DNA from: Streptomyces aureocirculatus
Lineage (GTDB): Bacteria > Actinomycetota > Actinomycetes > Streptomycetales > Streptomycetaceae
Length of the DNA: 64,000 bases
Direction of reading: 5' to 3'
Assembly: GCF_000720475.1 (NCBI RefSeq)
Contig: NZ_JOAP01000041.1
Span: 119,505-183,504 of the forward strand
How positions within the stretch are numbered: position 1 is the first letter of the stretch; each line of letters starts with the position of its first letter. The notes beneath the pieces were generated by a model. It saw nothing but the letters and a program-made list of their open reading frames with translations, was not told the DNA's origin and did not search any database. Position numbers and translations under genes: made by a program. Of the stretch, positions 25,835 to 34,043 are shown in pieces.

Positions 25835-25955
25835 CACCCCGCCCGGCGGTAGTTTCCCCCCGTGCGGCGGTAGTTTCAGCCCGTGCGGCGGTAGTTCAGC
25901 CTGTCCGGCGTTTGAGGACGAGGCCGAAGGCCGATAAACGGCGCCCCCCGGCCAA
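25835..25955. repeat. Dispersed intergenic element, copy 3 (inverted), with 22-bp tandem tail
   Basis: CCTGTCCGGCGTTTGAGGACGAGG and the GGCCGAAGGCC hairpin lie in the opposite orientation to copies 1 and 2. Outside the CGCCGGACGGGC terminus, three ~22-bp units with the core GTGCGGCGGTAGTTTCAGCC are repeated (25835-25903). It fills the rpiR-murQ gap. Confidence 0.8.
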
Positions 25956-25962
25956 CGGGACA

Positions 25963-26895
25963 TCACCGTCCGACAGAGGCGTCCCCGCCAGACCTGTGGC
26001 GGTGCGCGAGCGCCTCGTAAGAAGCGGCGAGGGCAGGCGCCGCGGTCTCGTACGTACGCTGCGCCACCCCCACGAACAGGCAGTCCACGACAAGGAGCTG
26101 ACTGGTCCGCGAGGACATTGCGGCGGGCCGCAGCTCGCTCTCGCGGGCGGTGGACGTGGTCAGTATGTGGTCGGCGTACTGGGACACCAGGCCGTCGGGC
26201 CGCCCGGTGATCGCGATCGTCGTCGCCCCGTGCTCGAAGGCGACACGCAGCGGCTCGATGACGTCGCCCGTGGACCCGGAGTGGGTGATGGCGATCGCCA
26301 CGTCCTTCGCGCGGAGCGTCACCGCGTTGGTGACGGCGAGGTGCGGATCGGAGTGGGCGTGCGCGACGTGCCCGATGCGCAGGAGCTTCTGGGCGAGGTC
26401 CTGGGCGACGAGCCCGGACGCGGCGACGCCGTACACCTCCACGCGGCGGGCGACGGCCAGCGCGCCGACGGCCGCGCCCAACTGCACGGTGTCGAGGCCC
26501 GCGGCCGTGTCGGCGAGGGTCTGCTGCTCGTCGTACGCGAGTTTCGCCACGACGTCCGCGATGGGGTCGTCGACGGCGATGTCGGCGGTGACGGCGGGTG
26601 CCCGGCCCGACTGCTGCTGGGCGGCGAGGCCCGCGAGGGCGAGGCGCAGGTCGCGGTAGCCGGGGTAGCCGAGGAGGCGGGCGGTGCGGACCACCGTGGC
26701 CTCGCTGGTGCCGGTGAGCTCCGCGAGGCCGGTGACCGTGAGCGCGGCGCACCCCGCCGGGTCGGCCGCGACGGCCTCGGCGACCCGCTGCATGGAGCGG
26801 GTCATCGACGGGGCGAGGGTGCGGACCTTGGCCGCGAGGGCGGCCGGGGCCGGGGGTGCACCACCCGCGAAAATTTCCTTCACGTCTTGGGTCAC
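25963..26895 (-). CDS. RpiR-family transcriptional regulator (probable MurR-type)
   Basis: A 310-residue regulator with an N-terminal RpiR-type HTH (about residues 25-100; TVTGLAELTGTSEATVVRTAR is the helix-turn-helix, core AELTGTSEATVVRTAR) and a C-terminal SIS domain (about 140-290; YGVAASGLVAQDL and ITHSGSTGDVIEPL). The SIS domain would sense a phosphosugar, most simply MurNAc-6-P because murQ is next to it. The GTG at 26895 encodes MTQDVKEIFAGG and lies 6 nt after TATCTT. A palindrome over that -10 suggests autoregulation. Confidence 0.88.
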   Translation of the reverse strand: MTQDVKEIFAGGAPPAPAALAAKVRTLAPSMTRSMQRVAEAVAADPAGCAALTVTGLAELTGTSEATVVRTARLLGYPGYRDLRLALAGLAAQQQSGRAPAVTADIAVDDPIADVVAKLAYDEQQTLADTAAGLDTVQLGAAVGALAVARRVEVYGVAASGLVAQDLAQKLLRIGHVAHAHSDPHLAVTNAVTLRAKDVAIAITHSGSTGDVIEPLRVAFEHGATTIAITGRPDGLVSQYADHILTTSTARESELRPAAMSSRTSQLLVVDCLFVGVAQRTYETAAPALAASYEALAHRHRSGGDASVGR

Positions 26896-26899
26896 CTTT

Positions 26900-26912
26900 G
26901 AAAGATATTTTC
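26900..26912. promoter_or_regulatory. Palindromic operator over the rpiR -10
   Basis: GAAAGATATTTTC has GAAA and TTTC arms and overlaps the minus-strand -10 TATCTT (26902-26907), 4 nt from the GTG start. RpiR-family sites often contain GAAA/TTTC arms. Binding by the adjacent regulator is inferred. Confidence 0.5.
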
Positions 26913-27001
26913 GGGGCGGGGGAGGGTCAAGACTCCCGACCGCGTCGGCTCACGGGTGCGCGGCGGCCCGACCGGCCCTCGGACGTGCTCGGGCGAGGGC
27001 G

Positions 27002-27007
27002 CACAAT
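27002..27007 (+). promoter_or_regulatory. Leaderless-type -10 of the 128-residue protein gene
   Basis: CACAAT lies 6 nt before the ATG at 27014; no Shine-Dalgarno sequence is present. Confidence 0.45.
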
Positions 27008-27013
27008 GGCTGT

Positions 27014-27400
27014 ATGGACTCATCCGCATCCTCCGTCCCCGTGGGCCCGCTGGAGCGGGCGCTGCACGCCGCCCGTGCGCTGGTCCTCGCCGACCTGGTC
27101 GCGGACGAGGTGGCCGATCCCGACGTGGTCTCCTTCGTCGAGGACTCCGTGGCGCAGCGGCGCTGGTGGGTCGAGCAGTGGCCCGAAGGCGCCGAGTACG
27201 TCGCCGGGCTCGTCGCGCAGGACGTGCAGGACGCTCTCCTGGAGCGCTACGGGCGGTGGCCGCTGTGCCCGGTGTGCGGTTCGGGCGATCCGCACGCGCT
27301 CGATGTGGAGCCCGAGTTGGGGGCGGATCCGCACTGGGTGTGCGGGAAGGCGGGCGTCGTGGTCGCCGCCGTGGGGTCGCTCGGCTCGGTCGCCCGGTGA
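27014..27400 (+). CDS. Conserved hypothetical protein with a Cys-rich C-terminus
   Basis: A 128-residue acidic protein of unknown function. The first 80 residues look helical (ALHAARALVLADLVADEVADP, then VEDSVAQRRWWVEQWPEGAEY). The C-terminal part has CPVCGSGDPHALDVEPEL and a later HWVCGK, a spacing that could make a small zinc knuckle. It overlaps the next gene by 4 bp (GTGA), so the two are probably coupled. Confidence 0.75.
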   Translation: MDSSASSVPVGPLERALHAARALVLADLVADEVADPDVVSFVEDSVAQRRWWVEQWPEGAEYVAGLVAQDVQDALLERYGRWPLCPVCGSGDPHALDVEPELGADPHWVCGKAGVVVAAVGSLGSVAR

Positions 27401-27666
27401 CGGTCTACATCGATCCGCCGACCTGGCCCGGGCACGGGCGGCTCTGGTCCCACCTCGTCAGTGACCTCTCGTACGAGGAGCTGCATGCCTTCGCGGCGCG
27501 GATCGGGGTGCCCGAGCGGGCCTTCGAGCGGGACCACTACGACCTTCCCTCGCATCGGTACGGGGACGCCGTGCGGGCGGGGGCCGTGGAGGTTCCCTCC
27601 CGGGAGTTGGTGCGGGTGCTGCTGGCGGCGGGGTTGCGGCGGCGGAAGGGTGCGGCGGGGCGGTAG
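27397..27666 (+). CDS. DUF4031 protein
   Basis: An 89-residue protein matching the DUF4031 pattern: TVYIDPPTWPGHGRLWSHLVSD, YEELHAFAARIGVPERAFERD, YDLPSHRY and the ending ELVRVLLAAGLRRRK. The function is unknown. The GTG overlaps the previous stop. The same module occurs widely in actinobacteria and resembles a small nucleotide- or RNA-handling protein, but that is only a guess. Confidence 0.85.
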   Translation: MTVYIDPPTWPGHGRLWSHLVSDLSYEELHAFAARIGVPERAFERDHYDLPSHRYGDAVRAGAVEVPSRELVRVLLAAGLRRRKGAAGR

Positions 27667-27760
27667 GTCCTCGCGGGGGCGCCCCAGTCCCGCCCCTTCT
27701 CCGATCCTGGGGCTCCGCCCCGGGCCCCGCTCCTCAAACGCCGGAGGGGCTGAAGAAGTC
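27667..27760. repeat. Dispersed intergenic element, copy 4
   Basis: GCGGGGGCGCCCC, CCCGCCCCTTCTCCGATC, a GGGGCTCCGCCCC hairpin and CTCCTCAAACGCCGGAGGGGCTGAAG. It lies between two convergent genes, overlapping the 3' end of the fusion gene on the other strand. Confidence 0.8.
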
Positions 27761-28858
27761 AGCCCCTCGTCGGAGCTCGAAGGCGAAGTCGTCGCCGAGG
27801 TCCGCCGTGCGGATGAAGCCCGCGCGGGTCAGGACCGCGTGGGACGCGGTGTTGTCGGGGTCGGTCAGGGCGCGTACGCCTGCGACGGCGGTGTGGTCGG
27901 GGTGGTTCAGGGACCAGGTGGTGAGGGCGCGCAGGGCCTCGGTCGCGTAGCCGTTGCCGCGGGCCTCGGGGACCAGGCTGTAGCCGACCTCCACCCAGCC
28001 CTCGTCGTCGGGCACCCCGTGGAACCCCATGGCGCCGACCGCGCGCCGGTCCGCGGTGCGGACGACGGCGAACATGCCCCACTCGGGGCGGTGCGCCCCG
28101 GCGGCGTACCCCTTCGCCGTGCGCTCCGCCCCCATGCGCGCGCCCTCGTGGGGACCGTCACCGGCCCAGTGGACGCCGCCCGTGCCGCCCGCGGCCAGGT
28201 CGGCGGCGGCGTCCGGGGACACCTCGATCAGCTCGACGGGGCCCGCGGGGAGCTGGATCGGGTTGTGCCAGCGCCAGCGCTCCTTGCGGGCGTGGCCCGC
28301 GCGTTCGCCGCGCCCGGTCGCCCACAGCAGCACCCGCCAGTGGTCCTCACCGTCGCGGGCGGGCGGCACGTGCGGGAACTGGCGGGTGAGGAGGGCCTCG
28401 CACAGCCCGGCCGGCGGCTCGTACGCCACGTCGAAGGCGTTCAGGATGTCGTACGTGTGCAGGATCAGCTCGATGGCGCCCATCGCGGCGAAGCCCGCCG
28501 CGTCCGCGCTGCCGTACGGGTACGGGTGCCAGCCGCGCACGCCCGGCGGCGTCGTCCGTACGACCGCCGCGAGCAGGCCCGCGCTCGCCTCGACGCAGCG
28601 CACCGCGCCGTCCGCGTCGGTGCCCTCGTCCAGGTGGATCTCCATCGGGACATAGCCGCCGGTGCCCGCCGTGCGGCCCGTGAGCTGCGTCGCGTACGCG
28701 GTGAAGTCGCTCGCGATGTGCTCGGCCGTGGCCAGGCAGCTCCACTCCAGGCCGCCCGCGGGGGTCGACCAGTCGTACCCGTCCTTCGCCACCGCGCGCA
28801 GCGCGGCCACCGCGTGTGCCGTCGCCTCGTCGATCCGTTCCCCGCCGTTGAAGAGCAT
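27734..28858 (-). CDS. MDMPI/DinB-type domain fused to a GNAT acetyltransferase
   Basis: A 374-residue two-domain protein. Residues 1 to about 195 are a four-helix-bundle, maleylpyruvate isomerase/DinB-like domain with candidate metal ligands in ATAEHIASDFTAYA and AIELILHTYDI. Residues from about 200 form a GNAT N-acetyltransferase (GMFAVVRTADRRAVGAMGF, then VEVGYSLVPEARGNGYATEA, the acetyl-CoA loop RGNGYATEA, and LTRAGFIR). The substrate is unknown. The two domains suggest a small-molecule modification enzyme, for example thiol-dependent, but nothing here fixes that. The last codons overlap the dispersed repeat. Confidence 0.78.
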   Translation of the reverse strand: MLFNGGERIDEATAHAVAALRAVAKDGYDWSTPAGGLEWSCLATAEHIASDFTAYATQLTGRTAGTGGYVPMEIHLDEGTDADGAVRCVEASAGLLAAVVRTTPPGVRGWHPYPYGSADAAGFAAMGAIELILHTYDILNAFDVAYEPPAGLCEALLTRQFPHVPPARDGEDHWRVLLWATGRGERAGHARKERWRWHNPIQLPAGPVELIEVSPDAAADLAAGGTGGVHWAGDGPHEGARMGAERTAKGYAAGAHRPEWGMFAVVRTADRRAVGAMGFHGVPDDEGWVEVGYSLVPEARGNGYATEALRALTTWSLNHPDHTAVAGVRALTDPDNTASHAVLTRAGFIRTADLGDDFAFELRRGADFFSPSGV

Positions 28859-28867
28859 GCGGTGAGG

Positions 28868-29581
28868 TTACGTGAGCAGTGCCAGCTCCGTCGTGAGGTT
28901 TTCCCTGGCCGCGGCCTCCCAGTGGGCGGTTCCGTACGGGGTGCGGAACAGGCGGGGCAGGGCGAGGAGTTGGCGCAGCACGTCCGCCCGGCCCGCGCGG
29001 AACGCCTCGTCGGGGACGAAGGCGTACTCCTCGCGGACCGCGGCGGCGTACGCGGCGTACGCCGCCGGGGGCGCGGCGAGGATCGCGAGGTCAGCGTCGC
29101 ACAGGGCCTCGCCGTTGCGGTCGCCCTCGGCCGGGTCGTGGGTGGTCGTGAGGCGGACCAGGCGGGCCACTTCCGCGGTGGCCTCCGGGGGGAGGCGCGC
29201 CTCGGTGAGGGCGCGTTCCGCGAGGCGGGCGCTGCGTTCCTCGTTCTCGGAGCGGTCCGGGGCGTAGACGGCGTCGTGGAACCAGGCTGCCAGCCGCACC
29301 GTGTGCGGGGTGTCCGCGTGGGGCTGGAGGGTGTTCAGGTGGGTGAGGACGGCTTTCAGGTGGGTGAGGGTGTGGTAGCGGCGGTGGGGTTCCGACCAGC
29401 GGGTCAGGAGGTTGTCCGCGTACGGGGTGGGGTCTGGGCCCGTGGTTTTGCCCCGGGCCCCGAGCAGGGCTTCCCGCCAGGATTGGCGGAGGGCTTCCTT
29501 GTCGGGCTCGGCCTCGGCCTCGGGCTCGGCCTCGGCCGCGGCTTTGGCTTCGGTGTCGGTGTGGGTGTCTGCGTCGGGCAT
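28868..29581 (-). CDS. HD-domain metal-dependent phosphohydrolase-like protein
   Basis: A 237-residue HD-superfamily protein. The metal-binding residues are visible in YHTLTHL, WFHDAVYAP and later in TTTHDPAEGD and LCDADLAILAAPP. An Ala/Glu repeat (AKAAAEAEPEAEAEP) fills the N-terminal 30 residues and is probably disordered. Members of this predicted-HD group are of unknown physiological substrate. The gene lies 9 bp upstream of the MDMPI-GNAT fusion gene on the same strand, so they may be co-transcribed. Confidence 0.82.
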   Translation of the reverse strand: MPDADTHTDTEAKAAAEAEPEAEAEPDKEALRQSWREALLGARGKTTGPDPTPYADNLLTRWSEPHRRYHTLTHLKAVLTHLNTLQPHADTPHTVRLAAWFHDAVYAPDRSENEERSARLAERALTEARLPPEATAEVARLVRLTTTHDPAEGDRNGEALCDADLAILAAPPAAYAAYAAAVREEYAFVPDEAFRAGRADVLRQLLALPRLFRTPYGTAHWEAAARENLTTELALLT

Positions 29582-29596
29582 GGGGTGACCCTAGGC

Positions 29597-29735
29597 CTTC
29601 GCGGGGCGCCCCAGGCCCGCCCCTTTCCCGTAACCAGGGGCGCTGCGCCCCCTGGACCCCCGCTTATCGGCGCTCCGCGCCTCGTCCTCAAACGCCGGAC
29701 GGGCTGAAAACACTTCGCCGGGCGGGTCGAGAGGG
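29597..29735. repeat. Dispersed intergenic element, copy 5
   Basis: GCGGGGCGCCCC, CCCGCCCCTTTCCCGTAACC, GGGGCGCTGCGCCCC, GGCGCTCCGCGCC and CTCAAACGCCGGACGGGCTG. A second degenerate CGCCGGGCGGGTCG follows at the end, so the terminal module is again doubled. Confidence 0.85.
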
Positions 29736-29820
29736 GCCGCGGCCCACGAACATCCACCACACGAGGTCAATTGGTGCGTGGACGTTGCCATTCCGGGCGG
29801 TGGGCGCTTGGCTGGCCGCC

Positions 29821-30498
29821 ATGACGTACGACGTGATCTCCGCCGACGGAACGTACGAGTCCGATCGGCCGGGACGGCTGCTGCGCACCGAGCGTGACGC
29901 GTTGATCCCGCTGCTCCGTGCCGCCGACGACGCGGCGTTCGCCGTGGCGACCTGCTGCCCGGGGTGGGCGGTTCGCGATGTGCTCGCGCACTGCTCGGCC
30001 GCCCTCGACCGGGTGATCGAGAGCCGGTTCGACGGCGGTGCCTTCACCGCGGAGGGCAACGACCGTGACATCGCCGAGCGTGCCGACTGGCCGAACTCCC
30101 GGATCGTGGACGAGCTGGAGCACGGGATGACGCATGCGGGCGGGCCCATCGCCGCCTCCAAGGGGCTCCTCGACGGTGTGGCGCTCGGTGAGTGGGTGCA
30201 CGCGGGTGACGTACGGGACGCCTGGGGGCTGCCGGGCGCGTACGGGGGTGACGGGCTCGCGGACGCGTTACCGCTGCTCGCCGCGTTCAGCAAGCAGCGT
30301 GGGGCGCTGCCCCTGCACGCCGACCTCGACGGGTTCGACGAGCCGCTGATCCTCGGGGTCGGCGACGGCAGCCGGCCGCCCGCACGGTACATCGGGGACG
30401 CGTCGACGCTGGTCCGGCTGTACGCGGGACGCCCGCTCCCGGGCTCGGAGTTCGAGCTCGCGGGCGCCACGCAGGAGGAGTTGTCGATCTTTTCTTGA
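29821..30498 (+). CDS. Maleylpyruvate isomerase family (MDMPI/TIGR03083-like) protein
   Basis: A 225-residue protein of the mycothiol-dependent maleylpyruvate isomerase/DinB-like superfamily. The N-terminal four-helix bundle shows RTERDALIPLLRAADDAAF and the metal-site segment CCPGWAVRDVLAHC; VALGEWVHAGDVRDAWG carries the further His. Members act in thiol-dependent chemistry or are uncharacterised. The ATG at 29821 is preferred over 29785 by homology (MTYDVISADG). It is convergent with the copper-locus secreted protein. Confidence 0.8.
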   Translation: MTYDVISADGTYESDRPGRLLRTERDALIPLLRAADDAAFAVATCCPGWAVRDVLAHCSAALDRVIESRFDGGAFTAEGNDRDIAERADWPNSRIVDELEHGMTHAGGPIAASKGLLDGVALGEWVHAGDVRDAWGLPGAYGGDGLADALPLLAAFSKQRGALPLHADLDGFDEPLILGVGDGSRPPARYIGDASTLVRLYAGRPLPGSEFELAGATQEELSIFS

Positions 30499-30511
30499 GT
30501 TCTCGCACCGC

Positions 30512-31417
30512 TCAGTGGGCGTGTGCCGTGTTCACCGTGAACGCCGCCGTGCGGACCTTTCCCTCGTGGCGGAAGTCCAGGAACAGGCGGTAGGTGCCCG
30601 CGCTCGGTGCCGTCGTCGTGAAGGAGACCGTGGGTCCTGGCTTCGTGCTGCCGTCGCCGGGCTCCCCGTTCGGGTGGACGTGCAGATACGCGAGGTCGCC
30701 CGCGCGCAGGGCGACCAGGTGGCCGTAGGCGCCCAGGTAGGGCTGGAGGTCGGTGACCGGCTTGCCGTCGCGCAGGACGCGCAGCGTCAGCTCGCGGGGC
30801 TTGCCGGGGGCCGGGGTGCCGGTCAGGCGCACCTCGTAGCCGTCGCCCGCCTTCGCCGTGGCCTTCGCGGGCGGCAGCTTGTCGGGGGCGTAGGGGCCGG
30901 TGACGGCCAGGTCCGCGCCGAGTGTCACCTTCTCCTTGGCGTGGGCGGGCCTGAAGTCCGCGAACACGCGGTGGTCCCCGGCCTTCGGCAGCGTCGCCGG
31001 GACCGACCAGGTGCCGTCGGCGGTGCGCACCGGGTGCAGATGGCGGTACGTCGTCAGGTCGCGCGAGGCGATGATCAGGTGCAGCTCCTTGCCGTGCTCC
31101 TTCGCGTACGTCTTCAGGGGTGCCCCCGAGGACTCCCTGGTGATGGTGAAGCGCAGGTCGGTGCGGGTGCCCGCCTCCGCGCGCGGGGTCCGTAGGCCGA
31201 GGGTGTAGCCGTGGGCCGTCATCTGGAGGCCCGCCGGGGTGGACGTGGTGCCGGTCCCGCTCCCCGCGTCCTCGTGGCCCCGTTCGCCGTGCTCGCTCCT
31301 CTCGCTGTGCGCCGCCGGTGTGCTCACGCTGTCGACGCTCGTGCCCACTCCGTACGCGGCGGTGAACGCCGCCGCGACGGCGGTGGCGTACGCGGTGATC
31401 CTCAGTCCGGTCTTCAT
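30512..31417 (-). CDS. Secreted protein divergent from copA (copper locus)
   Basis: A 301-residue exported protein with a short signal peptide (LRITAYATAVAAAFTAAYGVG). A Ser/His/Gly-rich linker (SERSEHGERGHEDAGSG) is followed by three or four Ig-like beta domains. Histidines recur in LHLIIASRDLTTYRHLHPV, LVALRAGDLAYLHVHPNGE and the terminal AHAH; such a pattern fits extracytoplasmic copper binding. It lacks a Cys-based lipobox. It is divergent from copA across two CsoR-type palindromes, so copper-induced expression is likely. The ATG at 31417 gives MKTGLRI. Confidence 0.78.
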   Translation of the reverse strand: MKTGLRITAYATAVAAAFTAAYGVGTSVDSVSTPAAHSERSEHGERGHEDAGSGTGTTSTPAGLQMTAHGYTLGLRTPRAEAGTRTDLRFTITRESSGAPLKTYAKEHGKELHLIIASRDLTTYRHLHPVRTADGTWSVPATLPKAGDHRVFADFRPAHAKEKVTLGADLAVTGPYAPDKLPPAKATAKAGDGYEVRLTGTPAPGKPRELTLRVLRDGKPVTDLQPYLGAYGHLVALRAGDLAYLHVHPNGEPGDGSTKPGPTVSFTTTAPSAGTYRLFLDFRHEGKVRTAAFTVNTAHAH

Positions 31418-31428
31418 GTGTCCTGACG

Positions 31429-31445
31429 ATACCCCCCAGGGGTAT
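31429..31445. promoter_or_regulatory. CsoR-type operator 1
   Basis: ATACCCCCCAGGGGTAT has 7-bp ATACCCC/GGGGTAT arms. It lies 12 bp before the secreted-protein start and matches the G-tract palindromes bound by the copper repressor CsoR. No csoR gene is in the window. Confidence 0.75.
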
Positions 31446-31477
31446 GAAGTCAAGCGCGGGAAACACTTGCGTCTGCA

Positions 31478-31492
31478 TACCCCCTGGGGGTA
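31478..31492. promoter_or_regulatory. CsoR-type operator 2
   Basis: TACCCCCTGGGGGTA is a perfect palindrome about a central T, 59 bp before the copA start. It matches the CsoR consensus better than operator 1 and is placed to control copA. Confidence 0.8.
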
Positions 31493-31511
31493 AATATGGA
31501 CCTCGTAAGCG

Positions 31512-31528
31512 ATACCGGGCCCGGGTAT
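31512..31528. promoter_or_regulatory. Possible third, degenerate CsoR-like palindrome
   Basis: ATACCGGGCCCGGGTAT keeps the outer ATACC/GGTAT arms but has a GGGCCC centre. It lies 23 bp before copA. It may be a weak site or coincidence. Confidence 0.3.
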
Positions 31529-31551
31529 GCCGGGCATGAGGAGCAGCAGAC

Positions 31552-33840
31552 ATGACCTCCACGCAGACCTCCGCGCAGACGTCCCGCACCACGCAGGTGG
31601 AACTCGCCATCGGTGGCATGACCTGCGCCTCGTGCGCGGCCCGTATCGAGAAGAAGCTCAACCGCATGGACGGCGTGACGGCGACCGTCAACTACGCCAC
31701 GGAGAAGGCCAAGGTCAGCTTCGACGGCGCGGAGGTCGCCGTCACCGATCTCGTCGCCACCGTCGAGGCCACCGGGTACACCGCGCGGGAGCCCGCCCCA
31801 CCCCGCACGGAACGTGGGGGCGGCGGGCCGGGCGGCGAGGGGGAAGGAGACGGTGATTCCGAGCTGCGGACGCTGCGGGAGCGGCTGATCACCGCCGTCG
31901 TGCTCTCCGTGCCCGTCATCGCGATGGCGATGATCCCCGCGCTCCAGTTCGAGTACTGGCAGTGGCTGTCCCTGACCCTCGCCGCGCCCGTCGTGACATA
32001 CGCGGCCTGGCCCTTCCACAAGGCGGCCGTCACCAACGCCCGGCACGGCGCGGCCACCATGGACACGCTGATATCGGTCGGTACGTCGGCCGCGTTCCTG
32101 TGGTCGCTGTGGGCACTGTTCCTCGGCTCGGCGGGGACGCCCGGCATGACGCACCCCTTCGAGCTGACCATCGAGCGCGGTGACGGGGCCGGGAACATCT
32201 ATCTCGAAGCCGCCGCGGGCGTCACCGCGTTCATCCTCGCCGGGCGGTACTTCGAGGCCCGGTCCAAGCGGAAGGCGGGCGCCGCCCTCAAGGCGCTGCT
32301 CGAACTGGGCGCGAAGGACGTGACCGTGCTCCGGGACGGGCGGGAGGAAACCGTGCCGGTCGGGGAGCTGAAGGCCGGTGACCGGTTCCTCGTACGGCCC
32401 GGCGAGAAGATCGCCACCGACGGGCGGGTGCTCGAAGGGGCCTCCGCCGTCGACGCCTCGATGCTCACCGGCGAGTCCGTGCCAGTGGAGGTCGCCGTCG
32501 GCGACGCGGTCACCGGTGCCACCCTGAACGTCGGCGGCCGACTCGTCGTGGAGGCGACACGCGTCGGCGCCGACACCCAACTGGCGCGGATGGCGCGGCT
32601 CGTCGAGGACGCGCAGAACGGCAAGGCCGCGGCCCAGCGGCTCGCCGACCGCGTCTCCGGCGTCTTCGTACCGGTCGTCATCGCGCTCGCGATCGCCACG
32701 CTCGGCTTCTGGCTCGGCAACGGCGCGGGGCTCACAGCGGCCTTCACCGCCGCCGTCGCCGTACTGATCATCGCCTGCCCCTGCGCCCTCGGCCTCGCCA
32801 CGCCCACCGCGCTCATGGTCGGCACCGGACGCGGCGCGCAGCTCGGCATCCTCATCAAGGGCCCGGAAGTCCTTGAGACCACGCGGCGCGTCGACACCAT
32901 CGTCCTGGACAAGACCGGCACGGTGACCACGGGCCGGATGACGTTGCTCGCCACGCGAGTGGGGGACAACGCCTCCGAGGACGAGGTGCTGCGGCTCGCG
33001 GGTGCCCTGGAGCACGCCTCCGAGCATCCGATCGCCCAGGCCGTCGCCGCGGGCGCCGCCGAGCGGGTCGGGGAACTACCGGCGCTGGAGGACTTCGCCA
33101 ACGTGGCGGGGCTCGGGGTGCAGGGGATCGTCGAGGGGCATGCGGTGCTCGTGGGGCGTGAGCAGTTGCTCCATGAGTGGGCGATCCAACTGCCGGAGGA
33201 GCTGAAGCGGGCCAAGGACGCCGCGGAGGCGGCCGGGCGCACCGCCATCGCCGTCGCCTGGGACGGTGAGGCGCGGGCCGTGCTCGAAGTCGCCGACGCC
33301 GTGAAGGAGACCAGCCCCGAGGCCATCCGGCGGCTGCGCGCGCTCGGGCTCACGCCCATGCTGCTCACCGGCGACAACCGTGCCGTCGCCGAGTCCGTCG
33401 CCGCCGAGGTCGGCATCGCGGCGGAGCATGTGATCGCCGAGGTGCTTCCGCAGGACAAGGTCGACGTGGTCAAGCGGCTCCAGGGGGAGGGGCGTTCGGT
33501 CGCCATGGTCGGTGACGGCGTCAACGACGCGGCGGCCCTCGCGCAGGCCGACCTGGGGCTCGCGATGGGTACGGGGACGGACGCGGCCATCGAGGCGGGG
33601 GATCTGACCTTGGTACGGGGTGATCTGCGAGCCGCCGCCGACGCGATCAGGCTGGCCCGGAAGACCCTCGGTACGATCCGGTCCAACCTGTTCTGGGCCT
33701 TCGCCTACAACGTCGCCGCGCTGCCGCTCGCCGCGGCCGGGCTGCTCAACCCGATGCTCGCCGGGGCGGCCATGGCCTTCTCGTCCGTCTTCGTGGTCGG
33801 CAACAGCCTGCGGCTGCGTGGCTTTCAGCCACTGAGCTGA
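31552..33840 (+). CDS. copA: Copper-exporting P1B-type ATPase CopA
   Basis: A 762-residue Cu(I) pump. One N-terminal heavy-metal-associated domain has [11 protein letters not shown] (residues ~21-31). The membrane copper site [12 protein letters not shown], the [14 protein letters not shown] helix (YN) and the final [16 protein letters not shown] (M..SS) identify the P1B-1 copper class. Phosphorylation motif DKTGTVTTG, the HP motif SEHPIA and the hinge [11 protein letters not shown] are intact. The actuator TGES is present. CsoR-type palindromes lie upstream. Expected role: export of cytosolic Cu(I) under copper stress. Confidence 0.95.
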   Translation: MTSTQTSAQTSRTTQVELAIGGMTCASCAARIEKKLNRMDGVTATVNYATEKAKVSFDGAEVAVTDLVATVEATGYTAREPAPPRTERGGGGPGGEGEGDGDSELRTLRERLITAVVLSVPVIAMAMIPALQFEYWQWLSLTLAAPVVTYAAWPFHKAAVTNARHGAATMDTLISVGTSAAFLWSLWALFLGSAGTPGMTHPFELTIERGDGAGNIYLEAAAGVTAFILAGRYFEARSKRKAGAALKALLELGAKDVTVLRDGREETVPVGELKAGDRFLVRPGEKIATDGRVLEGASAVDASMLTGESVPVEVAVGDAVTGATLNVGGRLVVEATRVGADTQLARMARLVEDAQNGKAAAQRLADRVSGVFVPVVIALAIATLGFWLGNGAGLTAAFTAAVAVLIIACPCALGLATPTALMVGTGRGAQLGILIKGPEVLETTRRVDTIVLDKTGTVTTGRMTLLATRVGDNASEDEVLRLAGALEHASEHPIAQAVAAGAAERVGELPALEDFANVAGLGVQGIVEGHAVLVGREQLLHEWAIQLPEELKRAKDAAEAAGRTAIAVAWDGEARAVLEVADAVKETSPEAIRRLRALGLTPMLLTGDNRAVAESVAAEVGIAAEHVIAEVLPQDKVDVVKRLQGEGRSVAMVGDGVNDAAALAQADLGLAMGTGTDAAIEAGDLTLVRGDLRAAADAIRLARKTLGTIRSNLFWAFAYNVAALPLAAAGLLNPMLAGAAMAFSSVFVVGNSLRLRGFQPLS

Positions 33841-33883
33841 GATTTCCGGTGCCGCGTGGCCTGATCTTCGCGGCGCTTGGCCT

Positions 33884-33921
33884 GATCACCCCGGCGCGGT
33901 CCGATTCCCGCCGGGGTGATC
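33884..33921. terminator. Hairpin terminator after copA
   Basis: GATCACCCCGGCG and CGCCGGGGTGATC form a perfect 13-bp stem around a 12-nt loop. There is no U-tract. Confidence 0.7.
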
Positions 33922-33937
33922 TGCGCGTACCCTGGTA

Positions 33938-33953
33938 ATTGGACTAGACCTGT
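33938..33953. promoter_or_regulatory. dre-like sequence upstream of cutC
   Basis: ATTGGACTAGACCTGT matches 13 of 16 positions of the DasR element. cutC is not an obvious DasR target, so this may be chance or may reflect an uncharacterised role. Confidence 0.35.
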
Positions 33954-33985
33954 GTTTCCGTGGTCGACCTGTGTTTCCGTGGTCG
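33948..33985. repeat. Perfect 19-bp tandem duplication upstream of cutC
   Basis: ACCTGTGTTTCCGTGGTCG occurs twice head to tail with no mismatch (33948-33966, 33967-33985), overlapping the dre-like sequence. It is about 60 bp before the cutC start. Confidence 0.9.
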
Positions 33986-34043
33986 TCGTTCCGCGCGACG
34001 CCTACGCCCGCCCGGACCCGCCGATTCCCGAAGGAAGACATCC

